Counted from the stretch's first letter, positions 17,407 to 27,285 are shown. The stretch is DNA of 64,000 nt from Candidatus Krumholzibacteriota bacterium (GCA_034520215.1 JAXHNR010000001.1:496001-560000), one strand, 5' to 3'. The notes: generated from the letters alone by a model not told the origin. Program-made: numbers and translations.

Positions 17407-19017
17407 ATGAATTTCAGAGAATTTGTCGTAGAACATGAGAATGTCATCAAACCCCTTGAAAAGAAAATAGCGCTTGCCCACTGGAAGGGGTCTGTTACGG
17501 GCGCTAAAAAATACTTTGATGATTTATCCCGTTTGCGCTTTAAGCTTGAGGAGGTTTACGCAAACAGAGAGGATTTTGCGTTTGTAGAGAGAGTAAAAGA
17601 GAGCGGAGATTTCGAGAATAGCCTTTTTTCCAGAATCGGAGATATTCTTTATCTGCGGTATCTCGGCGGGCAGACCGATTTATCATTCCTTGCCGGTATT
17701 ACAAAGCTCTCCTCCGAGCTGGAACGGAAGTTCAATCTCTTCAGAGCCGAGCTTGACGGAAAGAAATTCTCCCATAATGATGTGACTGATATGCTTTTAA
17801 CAGAAAGAAACAGCAAGAAAAGACAGCTCGCCTGGGAAAGCCATAAAAGGGTTGGAAAACTGATTGAAGAGGATCTTATCAAACTTGTTGAGCTTCGAAA
17901 TGAGGCCGCAGCTAAGGCGGGATTTGATAATTTCTACTCCATGTCCCTCTATCTTAACGAGCAGGATGAAGGTAATCTTATAGAACTCTTCGACAGGCTT
18001 GAAAGGATTACGCGTGAACCGTTCAGGAGAGTTAAGGATGAATTAGATTGCAGAACAGCCGAGCTTTACAGAATTACAGAGGATCAGATTATGCCCTGGC
18101 ATTATGAGGATCTCTATTTTCAGGAGCTTCCGAGTTTGTTTAGTATGGATTTTGATAAATATTACTCAGGTAAGATGCCCGCTGAGATAGCCAGAGAATT
18201 TTATGACAGCATTGGAATGAATGTCCGTTATATTTTAGATAGAAGTGATCTTTACGAACGGGAGGGGAAGTCGCCGCACGCTTTCTGTACTGACATCGAT
18301 CGCGCCGGTGATATCCGTGTTCTCTGCAATATTAAAGATAACGCGAAATGGACCGATACGATTCTTCATGAACTCGGTCACGCGGTTTATGATAAGTATG
18401 TCGGCAGTTCTCTCCCCTATCTACTTAGAATATATCCTCATATCTGCATGACAGAAGCTTCGGCTATGTTTTTCGGAGGATTAGCAAGAGACCCGTTGTG
18501 GATGAAGAGCGCCCTGGTTTTGAGTGGTAAAGAAGCAGAAAAGATAAGTTCTCAGGCAGGCAGAGCAAACAGCGCCAGACTGCTTGTGTTTGCCCGCTGG
18601 TGTCAGGTCATGTTCAGGTTTGAGAGGGAAATGTACATAAATCCTCGAAGCGACTTGAACTCAATATGGCGGGATATAGTCGGTGAATATCAGTTTATAA
18701 CTCCTCCTCCCGGAAGAGATATGCCTGATTGGGCGACTAAGATTCATATCGTTACAAGTCCCGTCTATTACCATAATTATATGTTGGGTGAACTTATCGC
18801 GGCGCAGTTCCGTCATTACGTAGAAAATAATATCATCGGTCAAACTTCCGGGAAAAAGGGTTCTATTTACGGGAATAAGGATGTGAGCGAATTTTTTATT
18901 GATTCAGTTTACAGGACGGGCAATCTTGTAAGCTGGAATGAACTTATAGAAAATGCCGTGGGAGAACCTTTGAAGGCTGATTATCTCATGTCATATTTTA
19001 GAGAGGAGAAGAGTTGA
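17407..19017 (+). CDS. Zinc oligopeptidase, M2/M3 (gluzincin) type
   Basis: A 536-residue, mostly helical, apparently cytosolic metallopeptidase. HELGH at 321-325 gives two zinc ligands and the catalytic Glu; Glu350 in MTEASAMF, 25 residues after the second His, is the likely third ligand. The spacing and the overall alpha-helical chain fit the thimet oligopeptidase (M3) / angiotensin-converting-enzyme (M2) clan; I cannot settle which. Probably degrades short peptides. It overlaps the next gene by 4 bases. Confidence 0.82.
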   Translation: MNFREFVVEHENVIKPLEKKIALAHWKGSVTGAKKYFDDLSRLRFKLEEVYANREDFAFVERVKESGDFENSLFSRIGDILYLRYLGGQTDLSFLAGITKLSSELERKFNLFRAELDGKKFSHNDVTDMLLTERNSKKRQLAWESHKRVGKLIEEDLIKLVELRNEAAAKAGFDNFYSMSLYLNEQDEGNLIELFDRLERITREPFRRVKDELDCRTAELYRITEDQIMPWHYEDLYFQELPSLFSMDFDKYYSGKMPAEIAREFYDSIGMNVRYILDRSDLYEREGKSPHAFCTDIDRAGDIRVLCNIKDNAKWTDTILHELGHAVYDKYVGSSLPYLLRIYPHICMTEASAMFFGGLARDPLWMKSALVLSGKEAEKISSQAGRANSARLLVFARWCQVMFRFEREMYINPRSDLNSIWRDIVGEYQFITPPPGRDMPDWATKIHIVTSPVYYHNYMLGELIAAQFRHYVENNIIGQTSGKKGSIYGNKDVSEFFIDSVYRTGNLVSWNELIENAVGEPLKADYLMSYFREEKS

Positions 19018-19856
19018 TCTGGTTATTGTCCGCGGCCGGCTGCTCGATTGCCATAGCCCTGATTCTTAAAGTAAATGAAGTAAGAGGCGGAAACAGACTT
19101 CTGCTTATAGGGGCAAATTATGTGGTTGCCTCCATTCTTTCAGTGATTCTTCTAAAGGGGGAGATACGCTGGCCGGGGATGAAGACATTAAGTCTGGGGG
19201 TAGGCGCCGGAGTTGATTTTGTGTTGGGTTTTCTTCTGCTGCTTTCCGGGATTTCCAGAGGGCCTTTGGCAGTCCCCGTGACAGTAATGCGGCTTTCTGT
19301 AGCCGTTCCCATAACAGCTTCGATTCTGCTGTGGGGAGAACAGCCCGGTCTATATCAGTGGAGCGGGATCGGACTGGGGATGATAGCGATCATTCTATTC
19401 GGCATAGGGCTTTCCGGAGAAAATTCAAAGAACCAGGCGGGTGAAAGGTACTGGTTTGTTATTGTTTCTCTTTTCTTTGTGATGGGAGCGGGAGATCTGC
19501 TGCTCAAGGCTTTTAGAGAGCTCTCGCCCGATATTGAAAGACTTCTCTTTACATGGATTCTCTTTACCGTAGCCGCGATCATAGTATGGATCATTATCTG
19601 GGTAAAACGCATACACTTCGACTACGGCACTCTCGCGCTGGGTCTCTTCCTCGGAGCCCCGAATCTTTTCAGTACGGTATTTATTCTCAAGGCTCTTCAG
19701 ACGATTCCGGCGTCACAGGCTTTTCCATTTGTGAATCTTACAGTTATTCTTGTTTCTAGTCTGTTCGGGTTTGCGGTCTGGAAAGAGCGTCTAGGGTTTA
19801 TTGCTGTAGCCGGGCTGGCGCTCGCCGCGATTGCCATTGTTCTTCTTCCAATGTAG
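19014..19856 (+). CDS. EamA/DMT-type membrane transporter
   Basis: 280 residues with about ten hydrophobic helices and the two-repeat layout of drug/metabolite transporters; the second repeat ends FAVWKERLGFIAVAGLALAAIAIVLL-like (only partly quoted), where the conserved ERL/ERG sits before the last helix. TTG start overlapping the peptidase stop. Substrate unknown. Confidence 0.82.
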   Translation: MIWLLSAAGCSIAIALILKVNEVRGGNRLLLIGANYVVASILSVILLKGEIRWPGMKTLSLGVGAGVDFVLGFLLLLSGISRGPLAVPVTVMRLSVAVPITASILLWGEQPGLYQWSGIGLGMIAIILFGIGLSGENSKNQAGERYWFVIVSLFFVMGAGDLLLKAFRELSPDIERLLFTWILFTVAAIIVWIIIWVKRIHFDYGTLALGLFLGAPNLFSTVFILKALQTIPASQAFPFVNLTVILVSSLFGFAVWKERLGFIAVAGLALAAIAIVLLPM

Positions 19857-20260
19857 GCGGGATCTTTTACCAGCATCTTCCCCAAAGATTGAACAATAAA
19901 TTGGATAACAGTATATCAATAAATAAATTAGCGCGGTGGACAAGTGGAATGAGTATTATGGATACCATGTGACAGTTGATTGAATTTGTCAAAACCCTCC
20001 GGAGGGTGAGCGGGCAAGGATTTCTGGCCCCGCAGGGGCAGAAAGAGCGAACCCGAGGTGGGAGCTGCGATTACCTCGCCGGGGGAATCGACAGCGGTTT
20101 TGACATATTCAATCAACTGGAAACTCCAGGATCTTTTACGTCTTGAGCCTCTGGTGTCTTTCTGATATAGTGCTCTTAAGTTGCATATTTTAAAATTTAA
20201 TGATTTATAAGACAGTTTGTTTCCTGAATAGTTGTACGGTAAGCCCGGGAGGCGAATGTT
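19857..20260. other. 404-base intergenic region with an inverted-repeat element
   Basis: No convincing plus-strand gene. The middle is a 147-bp element bounded by 24-bp inverted repeats (19973-20119, listed separately). The flanks are AT-rich. The final part carries gggaggcg, the ribosome site of the LVIVD gene. Confidence 0.6.
19973..20119. repeat. 147-bp element with 24-bp terminal inverted repeats
   Basis: Left arm 19973-19996 and right arm 20096-20119 are reverse complements with one mismatch in 24 (outer end cagttgattgaat). Inside are a perfect 14-bp palindrome (accctccggagggt, 19994-20007), a tttct..ccccgcagggg..agaaa hairpin (about 20031-20054) and a cgaggt/acctcg hairpin (about 20054-20078). 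The interior is far more GC-rich than its flanks. On the minus strand one reading frame is open right through. It could be a MITE-like mobile repeat or a structured RNA. No target-site duplication is evident. Confidence 0.65.
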
Positions 20261-21958
20261 ATGAGCAAAATTGAAATAAGGACGATATGTCTTATTATTC
20301 CACTCTTTTTTGCCTTCTTTTTATATTCAGCTGACATTCAAGCGCAAGATTTATCGACCGGGGATATGAAAATAGCCCCCGCAAACGCGAAAGAAATATC
20401 GCGACAGTATTTGGATGAAAAGGGTAAAATGGTTTCTTCTACGCGGCTTTTTCTCTCGCAAAACGGGATTGAAAATGAAAAGCCTCAAGCTGACGGAGAA
20501 AGTGAAAACGTGGATCTGCGGGGAATATGGGATACAGTCGGCGGGTGTGAATCAGCCGCGGCGAGGGGAGACACCGTTTACTTCGGGGATGATTCAACTC
20601 TTGTAAAAGTAGATTTCACAAATCCCCCTCTTCCCGTTAAAATCGAGGAAATTACCGTTGGAGGGCTGATAAAGGATATAGCATTAAACGGTAATTATGC
20701 CTATGTCGTTGTTGATAATAACGGGCTTCATGTGATTGATATCAGTGATCCGGACACCCTTTTTGAAACAGATTTCTTAAGCACTGACGGAGCGAGTGGT
20801 GTGGCGGTAAACGATGATTTCGCCTATGTGGCAGATGTGAATTCCGGCTTAAGGGTGATAGATGTCAGCGATCCCTACAGATTAGTGGAGGTTGGTTTAT
20901 TTGGTACTAACGGTTATGCCATAGAGGTTGTTGTAAGAGGTGATTACGCTTACGTAGCTGATGGCTTGGAAGGTCTGAGGGTGATCGATATAAGCAACCC
21001 GGACAGCCTCTACGAAGCGGGGTTTTTTGATACAGGCGACTATCCCTGTTATGCCTGTGGCGTGGCTCTTGACGGGAACTTCGCCTATGTCGCTTATTTT
21101 GAGTGCGGTCTTCGTGTAATTGATATCAGCGTTCCCGATAGCCTGAAAGAGGTCGGATTTATTATGACCGCGGACAGGGCTTGGGATGTGGCCTTAGACG
21201 GCAATTTCGCGTATGTAGCTGACAGATCTGGCGGACTTCGCGTGATAGAAATAACCGATCCTGAAAACCCGTTCGAAGCGGGGTATTACGACACAAGCGA
21301 TGAAGCTATGGCAATTTCCCTATCTGATGATAATATATTCGCGGCAATGGCCGGCAGCGGAATATATCTTTTCTATACCCATCTTGTCCCTACTCTAGTT
21401 CAGGAATATTCTGCGGTTTTCTCTAATGAAACGATCAAAGTAGAATGGAAACTGTCTGAAGCTGTTGATATTTCAGAATTCGCAGTTTACAGGGGGCAAT
21501 TTCCGGAAGGAAATTTAGAGAGAATTCAGCCCCTAAAGATAAAGGTCTATGATTTGATATACACATTCGAGGATGCCGATTGCAGAGCGGGGGAAACATA
21601 TTTTTACCGTGTGGGAATCGAAGACGGAAACTGTTATAAAATTCTCTTTGAGACAGAGAGAATATCTATTCCACAGGTGCCGTTTGCTCTTCATCAGAGT
21701 TATCCGAATCCATTTAATCCCTCAACTACTATTGTTTATGATTTACCTGAGAGAGGAAAGGTTACGCTGGATATCTATGATGCGGCTGGAAGGTTCGTCA
21801 AATGTCTTGTAGATCGCGCACAGAATGGAGGAAGTAATAAATCTGTTGTGTGGAATGGTAAGGATATGGCCGGTAACCCGGTATGCTCGGGAGTTTACTT
21901 CTGCAGGTTAAGATTCGGCCGGAAGGAGCTTTCTCGAAAGATGATATTGTTAAAATAA
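20261..21958 (+). CDS. Secreted LVIVD beta-propeller protein with C-terminal sorting domain
   Basis: 565 residues. A signal peptide (about 1-28, ending in IQAQD) is followed by about six LVIVD-type repeats (consensus G-x-FAYVAD...GLRVIDISNPDSLxEVGFFDT; roughly 130-370), a fibronectin-like stretch, and a C-terminal domain starting QSYPNPFNPSTTI (about 476-489) and ending in SGVYFCRLRFG...KMILLK. This last domain is the FlgD-like / type IX secretion sorting module of FCB bacteria. Expected location is the cell surface or medium. Confidence 0.87.
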   Translation: MSKIEIRTICLIIPLFFAFFLYSADIQAQDLSTGDMKIAPANAKEISRQYLDEKGKMVSSTRLFLSQNGIENEKPQADGESENVDLRGIWDTVGGCESAAARGDTVYFGDDSTLVKVDFTNPPLPVKIEEITVGGLIKDIALNGNYAYVVVDNNGLHVIDISDPDTLFETDFLSTDGASGVAVNDDFAYVADVNSGLRVIDVSDPYRLVEVGLFGTNGYAIEVVVRGDYAYVADGLEGLRVIDISNPDSLYEAGFFDTGDYPCYACGVALDGNFAYVAYFECGLRVIDISVPDSLKEVGFIMTADRAWDVALDGNFAYVADRSGGLRVIEITDPENPFEAGYYDTSDEAMAISLSDDNIFAAMAGSGIYLFYTHLVPTLVQEYSAVFSNETIKVEWKLSEAVDISEFAVYRGQFPEGNLERIQPLKIKVYDLIYTFEDADCRAGETYFYRVGIEDGNCYKILFETERISIPQVPFALHQSYPNPFNPSTTIVYDLPERGKVTLDIYDAAGRFVKCLVDRAQNGGSNKSVVWNGKDMAGNPVCSGVYFCRLRFGRKELSRKMILLK

Positions 21959-21998
21959 TCGTTTTGGTTTTACAGGCATATTACACATGGAGGAAAAA

Positions 21999-23138
21999 AT
22001 GCAGATTATTGTCCTGGGAGCGGGACTAGTGGGAGGACCAATGGCCGAGGACCTTGCCGCTGAATCAGGTTTTGAGATCACAGTTGCTGATATCAATGAA
22101 TCAGCATTGGATAGCATTGACAGATCTCTCTTTATTTCCAGGATTAAGAGGGACCTTTCCGATCCGGCTGAGGTTAAAAGTCTTGTTTCAGATTATGATA
22201 TGGTGGTGAACGCGGTTCCCGGATTTATGGGATATCGTACATTTGAAGCGGTACTGCTGGCAGGAAAGAATGTTATAGATATCGCGTTTTTCCCTGAAGA
22301 CCCTTTTCAGCTTGATGAGCTCGCGAAGAGAAGAAACTCTGTGGCCATAATGGACTGCGGCGTGGCTCCCGGGATGAGTAATATATTAATAGGTTACGTG
22401 GATCATTTATTGGATGAAACAGAAAATTGCGAAATATACGTGGGCGGGCTGCCGGAGTTGAGGAAGTGGCCTTATGAGTACAAAGCGGTTTTTTCACCTG
22501 TTGACGTAATAGAAGAATATACCCGGCCCGCCAGGTATGTTGAAAATGATGTCCTTGTTACTAAACCCGCTCTTTCTGATCCGGAATATATCGATTTTCC
22601 GGAGATTGGAACCCTTGAGGCCTTTAACAGTGACGGACTTAGAACTCTGGCGAGGACTATTGACGCCCCTTATATGAAAGAGAAAACACTTCGATACCCC
22701 GGTCACATAGATAAGATGAAGGTATTGAGAGAAACCGGATTTTTCAGCAAGGAACCGCTGAAAATCAAAGGGGTGAATATCAGACCTATAGATTTCACGT
22801 CTAAACTGCTTTTTCCAATGTGGGAACTTAAAAGCGGCCAGGTCGATATTACAGTCATGAAGGTTATCGTTGAAGGGAAAAAAGATGACCGGAACGTGAG
22901 GTATGTTTACAACTTGTATGACAGATATGACGAAGAGTCTGATGTTCATTCTATGGCGCGTGTGACTGGATACACGGCTACAGTAGCGGCAAGGATGGTT
23001 GCCGAGGGGCTTTATGACAGAGAAGGTGTTTCCCCTCCTGAGTATATCGGCAAGAGCCAGCGGTGTGTTGATTTCATGCTTAAAGGGCTTAAAGAACGGG
23101 GTGTCGTATATAAGGAGAATATCGAGATACTGAAATAA
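21999..23138 (+). CDS. Saccharopine-dehydrogenase-family oxidoreductase
   Basis: An NAD(P)-dependent enzyme of the saccharopine/lysine-ketoglutarate reductase family. The start at 21999 is preferred because GGAGG (21989-21993) is 5 bases upstream, giving 379 residues; an in-frame ATG at 21987 lies within that site. The Rossmann motif VLGAGLVGGPMA is at the N-terminus, and MDCGVAPGMSN (near residue 115) is typical of the family. Involvement in lysine or polyamine metabolism is possible; no partner gene is adjacent. Confidence 0.85.
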   Translation: MQIIVLGAGLVGGPMAEDLAAESGFEITVADINESALDSIDRSLFISRIKRDLSDPAEVKSLVSDYDMVVNAVPGFMGYRTFEAVLLAGKNVIDIAFFPEDPFQLDELAKRRNSVAIMDCGVAPGMSNILIGYVDHLLDETENCEIYVGGLPELRKWPYEYKAVFSPVDVIEEYTRPARYVENDVLVTKPALSDPEYIDFPEIGTLEAFNSDGLRTLARTIDAPYMKEKTLRYPGHIDKMKVLRETGFFSKEPLKIKGVNIRPIDFTSKLLFPMWELKSGQVDITVMKVIVEGKKDDRNVRYVYNLYDRYDEESDVHSMARVTGYTATVAARMVAEGLYDREGVSPPEYIGKSQRCVDFMLKGLKERGVVYKENIEILK

Positions 23139-23237
23139 GATTCTTTCTTGATGAACCAAGGGGGCAAAGCATTTATCAGCAGTATCTTGAGAAACTGTTT
23201 AAAATAATATAAGACAGGATTTAGAGAAAGGGCAGAT

Positions 23238-24092
23238 ATGAAAAAAGTTACACTATTTCTGGTGTTTCTTCTGATTTCATCATGCGGCGGCGAAGTGGGG
23301 AGTGTCAATAAACGGTGGGCTACATCGAGAGAGTTTAAGACTCCCGAATCTGTAAAATACGATCAAGTGAGAAATGCAATCTATGTTTCTAACATAAACG
23401 GCAGGCCGACAGCACGTGACGGGAACGGTTTTGTTTCGAAATTAAATACCGACGGTGAGGTGAAAGTTTCAAGATGGATTACATCTTTAAACGCGCCCAA
23501 GGGTATGGCGATTTATGAAGGTAAGTTGTACCTTGCCGATATCGATGAAGTTGTGGAAATAGATATCGGAAGCGGGAAGATAATGAACAGGTATAAAGCC
23601 CCCGCGGCGGAATTCTTAAATGATGTCGCAGTTGATACCGCTGGCAACATATATGTTTCCGATTCCTCTTCGAAAGTGAGCGCGATATACCGGCTGCGCG
23701 GGAAGGATATAAAGGTCTGGATTAAGGATGATAAAATAAAGAATCCCAATGGTCTTTTTATCAACAAGGGCACCCTTTTTGTAGGGAGCAGTGGTGACGG
23801 GACACTGAAAGCGGTAGATCTTGAGACTTCAGAGATCAGCACTGTCGCTCAGCCGGGGTTTGGTATTGACGGTTTGGTGGTTGACGGAAAGGGAGGGTTT
23901 ATTCTTTCCGACTGGAGAGGGAAGACAAGCAGAATTGACAGAAAGGGAGAACTTAAGGTACTGATAGATACATCCGAAGCGGGAATCAATTCAGCAGACA
24001 TTGACTATATTGCCGAGAAGAACCTTCTCCTTGTTCCAACATTTTCAGATAACAGGATCATGGCATATAGTCTGGATGAAGCCGGTAAGTGA
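23238..24092 (+). CDS. SMP-30/NHL-like beta-propeller lipoprotein
   Basis: 284 residues. A clear lipobox (LLISSC, lipidated Cys16) is followed by six-bladed-propeller repeats of the SMP-30/gluconolactonase or NHL type (GMAIYEGKLYLADIDEV, DVAVDTAGNIYVSDSSS, GLVVDGKGGFILSDWRG). The catalytic metal residues of SMP-30 are not obvious, so a binding or sensing role in the periplasm is as likely as lactonase activity. Confidence 0.82.
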   Translation: MKKVTLFLVFLLISSCGGEVGSVNKRWATSREFKTPESVKYDQVRNAIYVSNINGRPTARDGNGFVSKLNTDGEVKVSRWITSLNAPKGMAIYEGKLYLADIDEVVEIDIGSGKIMNRYKAPAAEFLNDVAVDTAGNIYVSDSSSKVSAIYRLRGKDIKVWIKDDKIKNPNGLFINKGTLFVGSSGDGTLKAVDLETSEISTVAQPGFGIDGLVVDGKGGFILSDWRGKTSRIDRKGELKVLIDTSEAGINSADIDYIAEKNLLLVPTFSDNRIMAYSLDEAGK

Positions 24093-24118
24093 TATGAATC
24101 ATAGAAATCAGGATCAAG

Positions 24119-25066
24119 TTAGTCGACTATAAACTCTTCCGGTTCTTTCATTATCTGTTTGGCTTTCCATTCGGTTAGAAGGAACGGATAATCGCTTCCG
24201 GATGAAATCGCGGGATATTTACCGTCATCCCTCTTCTTGAATATGGAAAGTGTGTGTGTTTCGTTCCCGTTTACAGTGATTGTATAAACGGGATCTGTGA
24301 AATTGGACTTTATTTTCCCATCTATATAGCTGTTGCACTGGAGAGTTGAGAGGGTTCTGAATATCTGTTTAATAACTTCCGGCTTTCCTGTTTTGCCCTC
24401 TGTTGTTCTCCATGTTACTTCCGGTTCATGTGGAGGGGACTCTTTCTGTTCACCGGGAGTTACAGGTTGAGGCACAGCGCTTTTCTCAAATTCGATTGAT
24501 TTATCCCCGGTCTTTATAGTTAAACCTCTAACCGAGGTAGCTTCAAAACTCAGGACATTTTTGTCTCGAAGTTCGTCGATAGTTTTGTCAAATATATTCC
24601 TGATGTTGTTTCTGGCTTCGTAAATCTTTGTGTTGTCCTTAAGCATAACGTAAGTATGACGTTTAGTTGAAGCGGCCTTGCCGATATAAAAATCTCTTTT
24701 TATATTTTCACCGGTGAAGGCCTGAAGATGGATTTTGTTGTCTTCCTCGAAACCGTAGCGCGAGTATAATTCCGCCTCCGATACCATCTCTGTCAGCCTG
24801 AAATCGGAAAATTCTTTTAATAAACGGTCTACCTCTTGCTTGTCCGCGGCATAATTCTGCGGTTTGATTAACCAGCTGCCGTCATTTTCTGCTAGAGTGA
24901 TTTTAGTATCCTTCTTATTTATGATGATCTTCGATATCTCTGATTTCTCCAAAGGTTCTACTGCCGGAAGAGTGTAATTTATTTTATCAGTATCCCTGAG
25001 GGATAGATATAGAACCAGGGCGGCTATAATTACTACGAGACCAACATATTCCTTTTTAAATTTCAT
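24119..25066 (-). CDS. DUF4340-type membrane-anchored protein
   Basis: 315 residues. One N-terminal helix (about 8-23) anchors a large extracytoplasmic domain rich in beta strands (KSEISKIIINKKDTKITLAENDG and similar repeats). This matches the DUF4340 proteins that accompany GldG-type ABC modules. It is the last gene of the minus-strand ABC operon, 20 bases after the GldG-like gene. Confidence 0.82.
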   Translation of the reverse strand: MKFKKEYVGLVVIIAALVLYLSLRDTDKINYTLPAVEPLEKSEISKIIINKKDTKITLAENDGSWLIKPQNYAADKQEVDRLLKEFSDFRLTEMVSEAELYSRYGFEEDNKIHLQAFTGENIKRDFYIGKAASTKRHTYVMLKDNTKIYEARNNIRNIFDKTIDELRDKNVLSFEATSVRGLTIKTGDKSIEFEKSAVPQPVTPGEQKESPPHEPEVTWRTTEGKTGKPEVIKQIFRTLSTLQCNSYIDGKIKSNFTDPVYTITVNGNETHTLSIFKKRDDGKYPAISSGSDYPFLLTEWKAKQIMKEPEEFIVD

Positions 25067-25086
25067 TTCCGGTTTCCCTCCATTTT

Positions 25087-27273
25087 TTATTTCTCAAAAA
25101 TCCTTTGAATATTACGTTTCTTCGATTCACGCCGCATCCATATTATAATGCCGAACAATATTACAAGCACAGGTAGTCCCGCTATGTTGAAAGTCTTTAC
25201 AAATGCTCTTGAACCGGAAGATGTTTCGTCAAGCGGGTTGAACCTCTGCTGTTTGCTTCTCATCGACGCGTATGCCTCTCTGCCGTTGAGTTTGTCTATG
25301 AGATTCATTACAAATGTGGAGCTGGGAGCTTTGCCTGTTTCATCGATTATGCTGTTAGCCAGCAGTTCTGAGCTCCCCGTAAGAAAGATTTTGCCCGGTT
25401 TTCCGTCGGCAATAAAAGTTTTCTCATTGCTTAGTTCGGTTGGGTTGATTCCGGTTGTTTCTTCCCCGGATTCTTCTTCACCTTCCTCTTTTTCTTCCGC
25501 CGGTTTCTCTGGAATTTCTCTGTTTTTAAAATAACTCGGAAATTCTCCTTCCAGAAGCAGGCTTAGAGGATAGCTTCTGAATTTTGAAGGGTCTTGCGGG
25601 GGGCGTGTCATCATGGGGTTGAGAGTAATTCCCTCGCTCATCTCCCAGGATCTTTCCGAGGAAGAAAAGAGTATATTCTCCGTGACTCCAATTTCTTCTA
25701 TCCGTTCTTTAAGGGGGTTCACCGGCGATGCTTTAAGTGTGATTAACGCCTTGATATTTTTCATGAATTCCACGTTGCTGTTGATATTTTTGTTTTTTAT
25801 AAGAGGAGCGAAATACACTTTCTGTTTTCCGCCGCCGTATCTGCGGGGCATGTTCTGCTCGTAGCATTCCTCGTCGAGAATATAAGAATTGCTTGTTTGT
25901 GCCCCATAGTTTGATAAGAGCTTTCCCAGCCCGGTCTTTATGGGCATATAGGTGGGGCGGTTGTTGTATCTTCTCTGCATCTGGTTACCGGATGGCTCAA
26001 TTTGTTCAAAGGGGTCGAGGAAAAAAGCCACAGATTTTCCACTCATAAGGAACTGATCTATTTCGAAGAGTTCGTACTCGGAAAAATTTTCTTTAGGACC
26101 GGCGATAATAAGACAATCTATCCCCTTAGGTATATCATTCTGCTTTAGATCCACTTCAGAGACAGAATAACTTTCTGAAAGAAGAGAGTTGAAATTATCA
26201 AGTGAATTTGTTCTGCTCGTTCCATTTCCCTTAAGCGGGGTTGACCCGTGGCTCGTCAGATAACCGATCTTCTTGTTGATATCTATAACGTTATCAATAG
26301 CTTCACTTATTGTTTCCTCAATAGTGCTTAGGTCGGCGAGTTGGTATTGAGTTCCGAAAATGGGCATGTTCATAACATTAATCAATTCTATTGTTTCGTA
26401 TTTCCCTTCGTTAATAACGACGATACCGATTGAACCGTGGCCTTTTTCGATTGTTGTATTTCCCGATTTATCTTCAATCGCCGGCCATCTCAGGGTCATC
26501 ACATTGTATTTTGACACCTCTTCTTCGAGAGAAGAGTCCTCGGTTGGATTCCGTTTTTCAAAATCCAGCCTTGAGTAATACTTGTCGTTCAGGTTCTCCA
26601 GGGCAGACTCAATCTTTTCCGGTATTTGCGGCAGTTCCTCCATATTGATCTCTGGAGCTATCTTTTCCAGAGATGTGGAATAGTACAGTCTGACCGTTAT
26701 CTGTTCTTCGAGATTGAGAAGAGCGCTTATCTTGTCGTTCATTTTCTCTATTTTCGAAGTAATTTTGTATTCCAGTCCGTCAGTGGATGTAATTGAAGGT
26801 ATTTTGTCTATGATATCTCCATGAACCATTGCTATCCCCATATATGCTTTTTTGAACTGTACTTCGTCCTGTTCTATGTTCTTGATCTGTACGGGGTATA
26901 TGCCGTAGCTGTGGGCTAGCTGTTGATTCTTCCTGCTTTCTTCGTTAAGATCACCTTCTTTTACGCTGACATCGTAGAAGCGATAGTTGAAATACTTGTT
27001 TGAATTAACAGAATACTCCTCCAGCATGTCACGAAGGTAACGTCTTGTGTTGTTGTGAGGAGCTGGAAGGTCCCTTGTAAAGAAAACATTTACGGTTAGT
27101 GGTTCGGAAAGTGTTTTTACGGCTTCTTTGCTGGCCTCAGAAAGTGAATATATCTTTCCCGATGTAAGATCAACTCTGGAAAAGATTGTAATCCCCGCTA
27201 AATTAATCAGAATTACTATTACTACGTAAACTAAAAATTTGAAGTATTTGCCCGTTTTTATATTTCTACTCAT
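25087..27273 (-). CDS. GldG-like ABC auxiliary membrane protein
   Basis: 728 residues with a single helix at each end (about 12-32 and 695-715) and a large periplasmic part between. The sequence fits the GldG / DUF4350-type family: SGKIYSLSEASKEAVKTLSEPLTVNVFFTRDLP-like start (partly quoted), a GSTPLKGNG and FLMSGKSVAFFLDPF middle. An acidic linker (EEKEEGEEESGEE) lies near residue 595. GldG works with GldA and GldF in Bacteroidetes gliding, but homologues are common in non-gliding bacteria. Confidence 0.85.
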   Translation of the reverse strand: MSRNIKTGKYFKFLVYVVIVILINLAGITIFSRVDLTSGKIYSLSEASKEAVKTLSEPLTVNVFFTRDLPAPHNNTRRYLRDMLEEYSVNSNKYFNYRFYDVSVKEGDLNEESRKNQQLAHSYGIYPVQIKNIEQDEVQFKKAYMGIAMVHGDIIDKIPSITSTDGLEYKITSKIEKMNDKISALLNLEEQITVRLYYSTSLEKIAPEINMEELPQIPEKIESALENLNDKYYSRLDFEKRNPTEDSSLEEEVSKYNVMTLRWPAIEDKSGNTTIEKGHGSIGIVVINEGKYETIELINVMNMPIFGTQYQLADLSTIEETISEAIDNVIDINKKIGYLTSHGSTPLKGNGTSRTNSLDNFNSLLSESYSVSEVDLKQNDIPKGIDCLIIAGPKENFSEYELFEIDQFLMSGKSVAFFLDPFEQIEPSGNQMQRRYNNRPTYMPIKTGLGKLLSNYGAQTSNSYILDEECYEQNMPRRYGGGKQKVYFAPLIKNKNINSNVEFMKNIKALITLKASPVNPLKERIEEIGVTENILFSSSERSWEMSEGITLNPMMTRPPQDPSKFRSYPLSLLLEGEFPSYFKNREIPEKPAEEKEEGEEESGEETTGINPTELSNEKTFIADGKPGKIFLTGSSELLANSIIDETGKAPSSTFVMNLIDKLNGREAYASMRSKQQRFNPLDETSSGSRAFVKTFNIAGLPVLVILFGIIIWMRRESKKRNIQRIFEK

Positions 27274-27285
27274 TACTTCCCCCTT

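Noticed and set aside
19928-20116. Minus-strand frame across the inverted-repeat element
   Set aside because: Open by composition of the element; no ribosome site. Noted only as a property of the repeat.
22494-23159. 221-codon minus-strand frame opposite the saccharopine-dehydrogenase gene
   Set aside because: Shadow of a well-supported plus-strand gene; no domain and low-complexity protein.
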